A DNA stretch of 64,000 bases from positions 9,541,190 to 9,605,189 of the forward strand of contig CM065311.1 in assembly GCA_033032175.1 (NCBI GenBank). Reading direction: 5' to 3'. Below, piece by piece: positions 49,115-58,237 of this stretch; position 1 is the stretch's first letter, and every line of letters begins with the position of its first letter. The notes below the pieces were generated by a model. It saw only the letters and a program-made list of their open reading frames with translations. It was not told the DNA's origin and did not search any database. The translations under genes and the position numbers were made by a program. The DNA comes from Saturnia japonica (lineage: Eukaryota > Arthropoda > Insecta > Lepidoptera > Saturniidae).

Positions 49115-50311
49115 TTAGGTCCTTACATATGAAATTAGCGTTTTGTACGGGAGAAATATAGAGTCAATTTTTTTTTTGTAAAATATATTTAGTTAAAGTA
49201 TGCACTGTTGTTATCTATGCACTTTTGCTATCTCATAGGTAGTTTATAGATCCCTTTACTAAAAAAACCATGGGTGCGAGAATCAGTAAACTCTTTGAAG
49301 GCGGTTTGGACTGCCGCATCGGAGTTGAATTTTTTTCCTTGTAAAAAGTTGTACAAATTCCGGAAAAAATGTTAATTTTTTGGAGCAAGGTCCGGGGAGT
49401 ACGGTGGATGTCGCAGACATTCCAATTGTAGCTCATCTAACTTAGTGGTTGTTTGTTGTGCAGTGTGTGGTCTTGCGTTGTCGTGAAGTAGCAGTGGCCT
49501 AGAGCGATTGACCAATCTCGGTTGTTTAACAGCTAGTTCTTCCTTCATGGTTTGCAGTTGCTGACAATAGATATCTGCCGTAATCGTTTGGCCAGATTTT
49601 AGAAAGCTGTAGTGAACGACAACGGCGCTAGTCCACCAAACACTCACAAGTAACTTTTTCTGAGTCAATTTTCATTTAGGGCAGGATTTGGCTGGGTCTC
49701 CAGGGTTCAGCCATTGCGACGAGCGCTTCCGATTATCGTACAGTATCCACTTTTCATCACAAGTGTCGTTTGAACAAAGTAACATGGCTGTCGATGCGTG
49801 TTTGCAAGTTCGATTCACTCAATTCATGAGTACCCATTATTTTACTTTCCAGATTTTCTTCAAGTGGATTAATACAGTTTTATCACTTACCCCGAAGCCT
49901 GCAGCTATCTCTGAAGTGCTTTGTGATGGATCCGTTTCCACAATAGCCTTTAGTTCTTCATTTTCCACTTCCAGAACGAAAACGTTGAAACCAAAAACGT
50001 ATTGTGCTTTCTTTTGCGACATCAAAGCCGTATACATCATTAATCCTTCGAGCTGTTTCTGCAGCACTGGTGCCACGGTAGAACTCGTCCTCGTAAATAT
50101 ACCGATATTTCATGATTTCCATTGTGCGGTAATAAGCGACGCCAAAGAAATAAATAATGAGGGAAAATGAAATTAATGAGTGTTTTCAAAACTCAAATGT
50201 ACCAGCTAAATTAATTTATAAATTTGAATTTGGAATTCTTAACCAAGGAGGAGATACCAAGAACCAAGTGGTCAGTACGACAAAACGCTAATTTCATATG
50301 TAAGGAACTAA
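49115..50311 (-). mobile_element. Mariner transposon, inactive
   Basis: A 1,197-bp unit with inverted ends: left TTAGGTCCTTACATATGAAA, right the reverse complement reading TTAGTTCCTTACATATGAAA. TA follows the right end (50,312-50,313); the left flank is CA, probably a mutated TA. It carries a defective transposase on the minus strand and interrupts a BEL/Pao integrase. Confidence 0.92.
49240..50122 (-). pseudogene. Mariner transposase pseudogene
   Basis: The coding start is at 50,122 (MEIMKYRYIYEDEFYRGTSA), where the helix-turn-helix continues AAETARRINDVYG; after a frameshift comes VENEELKAIVETDPSQSTSE then GFGVSDKTVLIHLKKI (50,076-49,837). The catalytic part (49,668-49,372) has LLVSVWWTSA and LLHDNARPHTAQQT with the second Asp intact. 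The third catalytic position, normally the Asp of LAPxDYHFF, is Asn here (LAPKN) and the next codon is a stop (about 49,375). Downstream homology continues through FFRNLYNFLQGKKF. At least two disabling lesions. Confidence 0.92.
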
Positions 50312-50508
50312 TATTTAACGAAGGTACAGAATTTTTTGCCTGACAAGCAGATCACAGATGACATGATATCAGGTTGCGCCAGAAGGCAAATCATATGGAA
50401 ATTTAATGTTTCGAGTGCATCCCATATTAGAGCAAAAGCCCGTGAACCCCAGACCTTCATTATTTTATAAAAGCTGCAATTTGTCAGCGCATGCTCCTAA
50501 CACAAGTT

Positions 50509-50586
50509 AAGTCTGGCAAATGAAAGCAGAGACTGAAAAGCGCGGCAAATAAAAAAAAAATCAGTATAGCAACCCCAAAATTAGTA
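50509..50586 (+). repeat. Dispersed repeat, copy 2 (see 15,560-15,635)
   Basis: AAGTCTGGCAAATGAAAG, AAAAGCGCGGCAAAT and AGCAACCCCAAAATTAGTA as in the 15.6-kb copy, on the plus strand with an A-run between. Family unknown. Confidence 0.6.
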
Positions 50587-50834
50587 TGACATACTTACCT
50601 GGAATAACCTACTTTGATACTTTATAATATAAAATAATTTGTTTTTGCTGAAAAACAGTATTATTTGTACACTACTGCTTGACTGCATGTTGACAGGTCC
50701 AAAATGGGAATAAGCCTACGAAATAAATCAATACTGCGGTAGTAGCAGCTACTAACCTACCTAGGTAACCTCTTATCAAAAGAAACTTACCACTAAGTTT
50801 TTGATAATAACGATTGCTATAAATTCAAGTTCCC

Positions 50835-50885
50835 AGAAGGATTCGGGTGAGGCCTTTGCCCAGCAGTGGTTTAGGTTAGGCTAAG
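50835..50885 (+). repeat. Possible RTE-type retrotransposon 3' end
   Basis: GAGGCCTTTGCCCAGCAGTGG is a phrase seen at the coding end of lepidopteran RTE elements. Only about 50 bp are recognisable. Confidence 0.4.
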
Positions 50886-51119
50886 TTAAAAATAATAATA
50901 TTAAAATGGCTAGCGCTAATCGTGTAAAATCGAATTTCTATCCAGACAAAGCAAACTGAAGTTTCGAGATGTAAAATCACTACATATATTGATCCAAATC
51001 AAAGAAACACGTGACATTTCGAAAAATCAGTTTACTACGACTGAATGAAAAATAACACTAGGTATTATGTAGCAATCCGATTAAAAAAAACAACAACAAT
51101 ATTCCATAATAATTTTGGT

Positions 51120-52450
51120 TTATTCACTTTGATAATCAAAATCTGAATCTAAAACTTCCATGTGAAAAGATTCATTAGAGTCACTGGAATCACTGTTTCC
51201 TACATTAATAATAAAACTTTCTAAGTTATTTTCTGTACTTCTCTCCCTTTCTTTATATTTATTTTCAACATGTATGACATGATCAGTCATTTTCTTCCAC
51301 TCCTCTGGAGTTATGGTTTCAAACGATTCTTTTATAACCCCCTCTAACTCCACTGCGGCCAGGGCAATATTTTTACTTGCCACTTTACGTTTAGGCAAAC
51401 TACATACCAGCTCAATGGCGTTTAGAACACAGTGGTAGGGAGAAAGTCGTAATACCTTATGCCAATTCTGCTTCAGAAGTTCATCAGCTTCATATACTGC
51501 TTCTGGTGTGTTTCGTTTTACAAAACATAGGAGCTCTGCTTTTGTGTGACATTCTTCAAACGGAATATCATTCAAATTAAGCCATTCTCTTATGTCATTT
51601 TTGCGATTTTGTGATGTAGGGGCTTTATTTTCAATGATTGAATGGTAACTAGCGTTATCCGTAACTGTTACAGTCGGCTCATTTAAATTGAGTATAAGCT
51701 TTTCTCTTAGCCATTTATTAAAGGTTTACAGCATTCATGTCGTGGTGGTAGTTCGCCGGTTTGGATTTAGTGCTAAAGACGTTTGAGTTTAAACCAATGA
51801 GTAAATGAGTTTAGCATAATAAAACTACATAATAATAAATAAATAAACTCTAAACCACAATGAGTTTGGCACAGGGCCTTTCTCTGATCCAGCATGTACA
51901 ATTATGTACCTTTTCCCTGTCGAATCATTTTCAATTGTACCACTTGTAGATGGACCTTGCCAAGACTTCTTTGGCTTTTAGTTTTTATAAACATAGGTCT
52001 CGTCTAAATAAATTATTGACTTTCCTTCTCTACGTTTCAAAGCCATGGTTCTTAAAAACCGATGTCTCCAGATAGATATGTCATAACGTTCAATTAAAAA
52101 TGAACGCTCATTCTTATTTTTCTTAAATTCATAGCCATTTGACAATAATAAAGTGCGAAGAGTTTCCCTGCATCTATTAAATCTAATGCTTTCTCTTATT
52201 TCCACTACTGTACCTTCCTTTTTTATGTTTTTTAATGTTGTAGCACTCACTTCTGTAAAGACTGATGAAACAGAATGATTAGGTGCTGCATTTATAATAG
52301 CAAATCATTTATTAGATTATATCTTTATTAAACTTATGTAGGTACTTAGGAAAAACTTACCAGAGATTAAAGCTATTTTATGCAAGTATTGGTTCTGGGT
52401 TCTTATCCTGTCTTTTTGCTCTAAATCAGTGTTTTTCAATAGTTTTCACT
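51120..52450 (-). pseudogene. IS630/Tc1-type DDE transposase pseudogene with an intron
   Basis: Reading the minus strand: QNQYLHKIALISG, an intron-like gap with GTAAGT donor (about 52,361) and TGCAG acceptor (about 52,289), then SVSSVFTEVSATTLKN and FNRCRETLRTLLLSNGYEFK (to 51,978) with the first catalytic motif IIYLDETYVYKN. After a stop comes WQGPSTSGTIENDSTGKRYI and HAGSEKGPVPNS. An 80-bp insert follows, then VTDNASYHSIIENKAP (second Asp) and LSPYHCVLNAIELVCSLPKR, which holds the catalytic Glu (NAIE for the usual NPIE). It ends with an acidic tail at 51,120. This is a common arthropod transposase type. Confidence 0.8.
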
Positions 52451-52916
52451 ATCTCATCAACCCCTGCTACATCCACCAGATTTTCTTTAAAAGAAAACAA
52501 GTTGTGTTAAAATTACAATGTAACATTTATTAAGGTATGTTAGATAACCATAATGCATTATTATTAAGCTATTTGACGTAATATAAACTAAATGTGGATC
52601 AAAATAGAGAAATAGTTTTGTAAAAATACAAATAATAATTACGATTTCAAACAAAGTATCAACTTCTAAGCGTCATATTAACCTAAGAAATTCAACACCA
52701 CACGTAAACAATCTTGTTTCAGTTTGAATTCAGCGTCTTTCTCCTGTTGTTTTTCTTCAAATTTAGAAATCATGCGAAACAAAATGTCCCTCACTCAACT
52801 TTGAATTGTTTTATTCATTTTTGAGTTAGAAAAATGCTCAACAAGATCACAACTAATCACGAACAAGACGCTATCTTGTTTTGACAAATTGAATTTGACA
52901 TTGAATAATTTGAGTG
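52451..52916. other. No gene recognised
   Basis: AT-rich spacer between the DDE transposase pseudogene and Jockey copy D. The minus strand may hold the transposase's N-terminal exons, but they could not be read. Confidence 0.35.
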
Positions 52917-53516
52917 TCTAACGCGTTCTATTCCAACGCCTCTCCAAACAGAGCGTGCCAGCGCCTACGTCCGCGTAACCACCGTTCTCTCCGCAGAGGA
53001 CGGGCGGTCAACTTCGCTCCCACACACCCACCACGTCCACCCTCTCTAGAGGCAACCCAAGCCTAAGTCCGTTCCTCGGTGTAAAGCCCTTGGGTCAGGC
53101 AGCCGTCCGCGCGATACAAGTGACATTATACGTGCAACACTTAGCTATCCACATACAACATTACACACGCATGAACATACACACGTGCACACCATACAGG
53201 TACATGGGTTCTGTAAGGAGCCTTTTTTTTCTTTTTTTGCGCTAGTTAGTCTCATGCGCTAGTTAGTGTAGATAAACCATTCCGATTACTAAATACATAT
53301 ACGCATGTTTCCCTCCTTCCTCCCAGGAGGAGGGGAACATGCATATGAGTATTTTTCGCATTCGCGACGACCGCCCGAGCCGAGGTTCGGCCACTCTGGC
53401 ACCCTTGTGCGAGTCGTCAAAAACTTTTGCGGCTGACTGCCCTAAGCGCTCGCCCCCAAGTTCGGTGAAGCTGTAAAAGCCGCAGCGGCTCTGTTTTTGG
53501 ATAGGGCCCCTAAGTA
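52917..53516 (+). mobile_element. Jockey family copy D: 5'-truncated 3' end
   Basis: Begins in the last 60 residues of ORF2 (RNHRSLRRGRAVNFAPTHP-type end) and continues through the family's 3' UTR to GGCTCTG at about 53,495, then TTTTTGGATAGGGCCCCTAA. A 50-bp internal piece of the 3' UTR present in copies C and E is missing near 53,349. The CT-rich hairpin (53,303-53,342) is well preserved. Confidence 0.88.
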
Positions 53517-53971
53517 ATCAGATCTTTAAAAAAATTCCAGTGTCTACTTTCGTTTGCCATAATCTATCCATGGCTACCATGGTTACTTTGTAAGGATGTG
53601 AAAAAATAATCAATTTTTTTTAAAATCAATTAATAATTGTTTATTTTTTATAAAAATCGATTTTTTTCACGGGCGTTTTTTTTAATGGATCTAATGTAAT
53701 TTTTTTTGTGACAGTAGGTATTCAATCACCCTTCTTTTTACTAACTAGCCAACTAGTCTTCTTTATTGAAAACCATTACTGCCATTATCAAGTGAACATA
53801 GTGGTAAACAAGATGGTGGCTCCCTTGTTAGAACTTTCTAGGGAGTTTTTGTGGCACATCAAAATGTATGCTTCCAGTTTATATTTATAATCCATTTCAC
53901 ATGCTCAAGCTATATCACACAAAACGCTATCAGTATTATATAATATAGGGTCTAAAACCTACGTTAATGGA
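53517..53971. other. No gene recognised
   Basis: AT-rich with T-runs; no repeat family or gene recognised. Confidence 0.4.
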
Positions 53972-54260
53972 TCTATACTAGTACTATTAAGCTGAAGAGT
54001 TTGTTTGTTTGTTTGGTTGAACGCTCTAATCTCAGGAACTACTTCTTCGAATAGAAAAAATATTTTTTGTTTGATATCCCAGTGATCGAAGAAGGCCTAT
54101 AGACTAAAACAGGGAAGGATTATTACTTTTGAGAGCTTCCATTGCGTGCGCTGCGTAAATGCGTAAAGTTACATAACAATCATGTGTGACGGAATTGTTC
54201 CTCTTAAAAAGTAAAAAAAAGTCCGTGATAGCATTTGGCTATCTTTTAAAGTTGACTCAA
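53972..54260 (+). mobile_element. Helitron-like 5' end fragment
   Basis: Starts TCTATACTAGTACTATTAAG after an A, continues with GAAGAGTTTGTTTGTTTG and TCTAATCTCAGGAACTACTT, and includes CCATTGCGTGCGCTGCGTAA and GATAGCATTTGGCTATCTTT. This order is typical of abundant lepidopteran Helitron-type repeats that start TCTATACTAAT. The 3' end was not located. Confidence 0.65.
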
Positions 54261-54514
54261 TATAACCTTTTTTAAGGTAATAAAATTTGTTCTAAAATAA
54301 TGCATTATTTGCGAAGGTGTTTCTATAAATATGGTATTTACCTTATTGAAATAAAATATTCATAACAAGTATTTAGTTTCAATAAAATTGTCCAAATTGT
54401 CAATAAATATCTTAGGAAATATCACAGTTTTAAAATAAATCCGCAGCAAAGTAATGAAAGTTTCAGCTCCTTTAGAATTGTAATAGAGGTGCTTACGACC
54501 CAATCTTTCTAATC

Positions 54515-54539
54515 CTCTCTCTCTCTCTCTCTCTCTCTC
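54515..54539 (+). repeat. (CT)n microsatellite
   Basis: About twelve CT dinucleotides in a row. Confidence 0.95.
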
Positions 54540-54790
54540 ATGTGACGCACACGAAGATGCGCGAGTCAGTTAGTTAAAAATAAAAACCAAATACCAAAAT
54601 ATTTCATTTTAAGATCCCACCAAAAACTTCAATCGCCCTTATATATCACCCATAAATATCATTATTTATAATTAAATAATGAGTTGCTTTTTAATTTAAT
54701 ATTGTATTTTTGTGTTTAAAAGGATTGTAATACAGGTAATGAAAGGCAACACCCGTGTCTTTGAAACTATTTACGCAGTGTATAATAATT

Positions 54791-54892
54791 TTAGCTGTGC
54801 CCCACGGTTTCTCACGTTTTAATTTTATACGACAAACACCGCAACGCCAGTGCTCCCATATAGCCTATCATAATTTTTCTTCCCACAAATAC
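54791..54892 (-). mobile_element. Helitron 3' end fragment cut by an LTR
   Basis: The minus strand ends AAACCGTGGGGCACAGCTAA, the CTRR terminus with preceding hairpin half that marks Helitron 3' ends. Inward it is interrupted at 54,893 by the LTR. Confidence 0.6.
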
Positions 54893-55571
54893 TGTTATTG
54901 ACGCGTAGGCTAAGCGTGATGATAAAAATCATAATTATAAATATAAGTTGTAGTGACTAATAATTTGTATGAGCAATCATCGATCTAATGTTTTGAATAT
55001 AATATTACAACTTGTAGGTATATAAGAATGGTAAATAACTTATAAAAATGTTTATAATATCATAGAAATAGTCACTTAAAGTATGGAAGTCATGTATCGT
55101 CGATAATCTGTGTTTTATAGGAGTTATGTGTAATGTTTAATGTCATATAAGTTAATTAGCCTGCTATGTATGTTTTTATAATGTTTATAACGTTGAAAAG
55201 AGTGTACATAACGTGTTTTTATGCCGTTTAAAGTTGTAATGTTTAACGCTGTATATTTACGATGTTTATCAACCTATAATATTGCAATTAGTGTTTTTAT
55301 ATAGGTATTTATGTCCGCAATAACATAAAACAGTTTTTATAGTGATTCCATAAGTGTGTTTAGAAATATTAGCAATTTATTAGACATTGTATAGAAATAA
55401 TAATAATAATGTAGATAGGGACAGCAATAGTGCAGCTGCGACGCGTCACTGCGGTTAGCGGGCTATGACCATATTTGGTAATGCGAGAGCAGTACAGAGA
55501 TAGACGCCATCGCTCCGTCTCGCTCTCCTGCGGCAAGATAAAAGCCTAGCCGTCGGAGCCTACCGGCAAAA
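54893..55571 (+). mobile_element. Partial LTR, same family as 22,481-23,666
   Basis: Begins TGTTATTGACGCGTAGGCTA and follows the inverted 23,666-22,990 sequence to CCTACCGGCA at 55,567 with roughly 85% identity by eye. The remainder of the LTR is missing; Jockey copy E starts immediately. Confidence 0.75.
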
Positions 55572-56581
55572 AATCACGAGACACAAGCTTACGCTCTACA
55601 AGATGTGTATCCGACCGATTATGACATATAGCTGCGTTGTGTTCGCACACATGTCAAGATATAATTGGAAACGCTTACAAGCCATCCAGAATAGGTTTCT
55701 TCACCGCCTTACCGGCGCCCCTTCGTATGTTCGTATGGAGGATCACCATAGAGATATGGACCTTCCTTCGATACATGCCTATGTCAAACACCTTTCTCGC
55801 TCTTATTTCGACACCGCGTCGAACCACGCGAATCCCCTAATAAAAGCGGCAGCTTCGTATGTTCCCGACCCCAACGCCTGCCGGAGAAAACGCCGGCCAC
55901 GTAATATATTCACTGACCCGCTCGACCAAACCGAAACAGCTAACGCGTTCTACGCCACCGTCTCTCCAAACAGAGCGTGCCACCACCCACGCCCGCGTAA
56001 CCACCGTTCTCTCCGCAGAGGACGGGTGGTTAACTTCGCTCCCGCACACCCGTCACGTCCACCCTCTTTAGCGGCAACCCAAGCTTAGGTCCGTTCCTCG
56101 GTGTGAAGCCCTTGGGTCAGGCAGCCGCACGCGCGATACAAAGTGACGCTATACATGCAACACTTAGCTACCCACATACAACATTACACACGTGTGAACA
56201 CACACACGTGCACACCACACAGGTACATAGGTTCTGTAAGGGACCCTTGTTTTTCTTTTTTTGCGCTAGTTAGTGTAGAAAAACCATGCCGATTATTAAA
56301 TACACATACGCATGGTCCACTACTTCCTCCCAGGAGGAGGGGAACGTGCATATGAGTATTTATTCGTTAGTTGGAATTTCGTAGGATTAGGGAATTAGTT
56401 AGATCGCGACCTTTTCGCATTTGCGACGACCGCCCGGGCCGAGGTTCGGCCACTCTGGCACCCTCGTGCGGGTCGTCACAAACTTTCACGGCTGAGTGCC
56501 CTAAGCGCTCGCCCCCAAGTCCGGTGAAGCTGTAAAAGCCGCAGCGGCTCTGTTTTAGGATAGGGCCCCTAAGGCTAACAG
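55572..56581 (+). mobile_element. Jockey family copy E: 5'-truncated
   Basis: Starts inside the RT thumb and runs through the 3' UTR to GGCTCTG (56,553), TTTTAGGATAGGGCCCCTAA and AGGCTAACAGTG. It is very similar to copy C. It follows a partial LTR and precedes copy F by 320 bp, all in the same orientation. Confidence 0.9.
55603..56088 (+). pseudogene. Jockey ORF2 C-terminus, copy E
   Basis: Uninterrupted C-terminal 161 residues, from MCIRPIMTYSCVVFAHMS through HRDMDLPSIHAYVKHLS and RSYFDTASNHANPL to the Arg-rich end NHRSLRRGRVVNFAP. It has no catalytic part. Over this stretch it is nearly identical to copy C, indicating recent insertion of both. Confidence 0.9.
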
Positions 56582-56899
56582 TGTAGTCAGTTCTAAAAAA
56601 GAAAAAAAAGTGTAGGGGCAGTATATTTTTGAAAGTGAAAAGTGAAGTAGTGCGCGGACGATACGCTGTAATGGATTACTGTGTTTTTAGTTACATTTCA
56701 GAAGTGGCATTACCTGGCCTGCAAATATGAATGAGGAGGTGAAACTACGAAGGTTAAAGACACCTTTACGCAGTGGTGAGGAAAGCAGAGGTGAGGTGGT
56801 TCCTAGCCAATAACACTCACGCAGCCATAGCCACCACGGCCTAAACAGCACCGGAGAACTGGTTTTAGACTTGGTACGAATCCGTGGACTGGAGCAAGA
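56582..56899 (+). other. Spacer between Jockey copies E and F, with shared segment
   Basis: Holds the segment (56,690-56,790) shared with 37,546-37,624, including a potential start MNEEVKLRRLKTPLRSGEES that soon ends at a stop. Upstream of it the text GTGTAGGGGC resembles the Jockey 5' terminus in copy C (42,537), so part of this spacer could be a scrambled 5' region. Origin unresolved. Confidence 0.45.
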
Positions 56900-57092
56900 C
56901 CGATGATTCCGATTTCGACCGTTGGTGTGAACGGACGTGTCCGTTAGCGCTCTCGACCGCTCTCGTAATTTATTTCATTGCTGCTTGAACTTGTTTACTC
57001 TGATCCACGGACCCGGTCCTAGGCCTGCCGGTTCAGAGTACACAGTATAAAGCTAGTTTTTTAAGCCTTTTCATACCGCGTTTTATAGTGAA

Positions 57093-57233
57093 GACGGTGT
57101 TATTGTTGTGTAGCGAGTATCTAGGTACTCGTTGCGCGCATAGCGCCGTCTCGCTCGCACATTTCGTGTAGCACTTCGGTGCACACGAAAAACCGTGCTT
57201 CTCAGTACGACAACAAACGCGCTTTTCAGCGCG
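57093..57233 (+). other. Hairpin array in Jockey 5' UTR, copy F
   Basis: Outer stem 57,093-57,103 with 57,140-57,150 (GACGGTGTTAT/ATAGCGCCGTC) enclosing CGAGTATCTAGGTACTCG (57,114-57,131); a 12-bp stem with one bulge and TTCG loop (57,162-57,190); CGTGCTTCTCAGTACG (57,194-57,209); CGCGCTTTTCAGCGCG (57,218-57,233). Differences from copy C keep pairing (A-U to G-U, and A·G to U·G in the outer stem). Confidence 0.82.
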
Positions 57234-57305
57234 AATCTTGTTTCAAAGACACGCAAATCCACGTTTAGTGGTCGTTCGTCGGATACCTAGCGGGGTTAAC
57301 GAAGA

Positions 57306-58197
57306 CTATACGTACACACTAAACGAAGACCGGAAACTCCGCGTCGTAATCCGCAGAAACCCCTTCGAGATCGCCCCTGAGGAAGTACTCGAATCCTTTC
57401 GCTCCCAAAACTATCCGGTGCACGAAGTACACCGGATGTACGGCCCAGACAGAAAACTATTCCCTATGGTAGTGGTTATTCTAGATAGAACCCCCGAGGG
57501 TAAAGCTATATATAACGTAGCTACTGTGTGCGGCCTCTCAGGCATCACAGTAGAAAACCCATACAAAAATAGAATCCCGACGCAGTGTCACAACTACCAA
57601 TTGTACGGGCACTCCTCCCGCCACTGTCATCTCACTCCAAGGTGCGTCAAGTGCCCCGAGAATCCCTCCACTAGGGAGTGTCCCCGCACGCGCGACTCAC
57701 CCGGTGAGCCGAGCTGCGTACTTTGCGGTCAAGCAGGGCACCCCGCGAACTATCGCGGGTGCCCAATTGCCCCGCGCGCAACGAGCCCCCGTCGGATGAG
57801 GCCACCCTCCCATTAGAGGGCACCTCACGCCCCCGTCGACCATGCCCCTCGCCCCCAACCACAGCCCCTGCTGTCAATGGAGGCTTTTCCTAACCTCCCG
57901 AACGCCGCCCGCGCTCCTGCGGCCGTTGTTTTCGCACCTAGTGTGCCCCCGCAGCCCTTACTGGGCCCTCGGGCCCCGTGGGCCCCCGCTCGCCACAATC
58001 CCCAGCCCCTTATGGACTTGGAATTGGCCCCCAAACCACAGCCTCTTATGGCTGCTCAAACCTCCGCTCCACGCGGTTTTCCTCCTCCATCGGACGTTGT
58101 CCTTATTGCCTTGTTGCTCCGAGAGCACAGCGTCACGGAAGTCGGCGCATACGTCGACTATCTCAACGAACACGGTTGCATAATGACCGTGTGGTAA
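57306..58197 (+). pseudogene. Jockey ORF1 (gag-like), copy F, N-terminally deleted
   Basis: Begins in the PRE_C2HC-like domain (YTYTLNEDRKLRVVIRRNPF; VHEVHRMYGPDRK), then a first knuckle with the second Cys changed to Tyr (CHNYQLYGHSSRHC) and a second knuckle CVLCGQAGHPANYRGC. A stop at 57,814 and a frameshift separate the Pro/Ala-rich C-terminus (57,877-58,197). The start codon at 57,238 used by the open frame lies in former 5' UTR and is fortuitous. Confidence 0.85.
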
Positions 58198-58237
58198 TTC
58201 CCCCGGCTATCGGAGACGATACACCGTCTAGACCTCG

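Larger units (their letters stand above)
47870..50460 (+). mobile_element. BEL/Pao remnant 2 (RNase H-integrase), cut by a mariner
   Basis: Degraded BEL/Pao pol on the plus strand: RNase H (ALTDSTIVLSWFQ near 47,945, then HHWRHVNSENNLADINCSRG), integrase zinc region (HHLKYLHVGPRTLQGIISNY near 48,680), and integrase core (IFEHVGVDIGSPFLTKKSLR at 48,860, FDCSTNFMG at 49,080). The mariner at 49,115-50,311 interrupts it. The sequence then resumes as VQNFLPDKQITDDMISG and IIWKFNVSSASHI to about 50,460. Frameshifts and stops are common. Confidence 0.88.
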
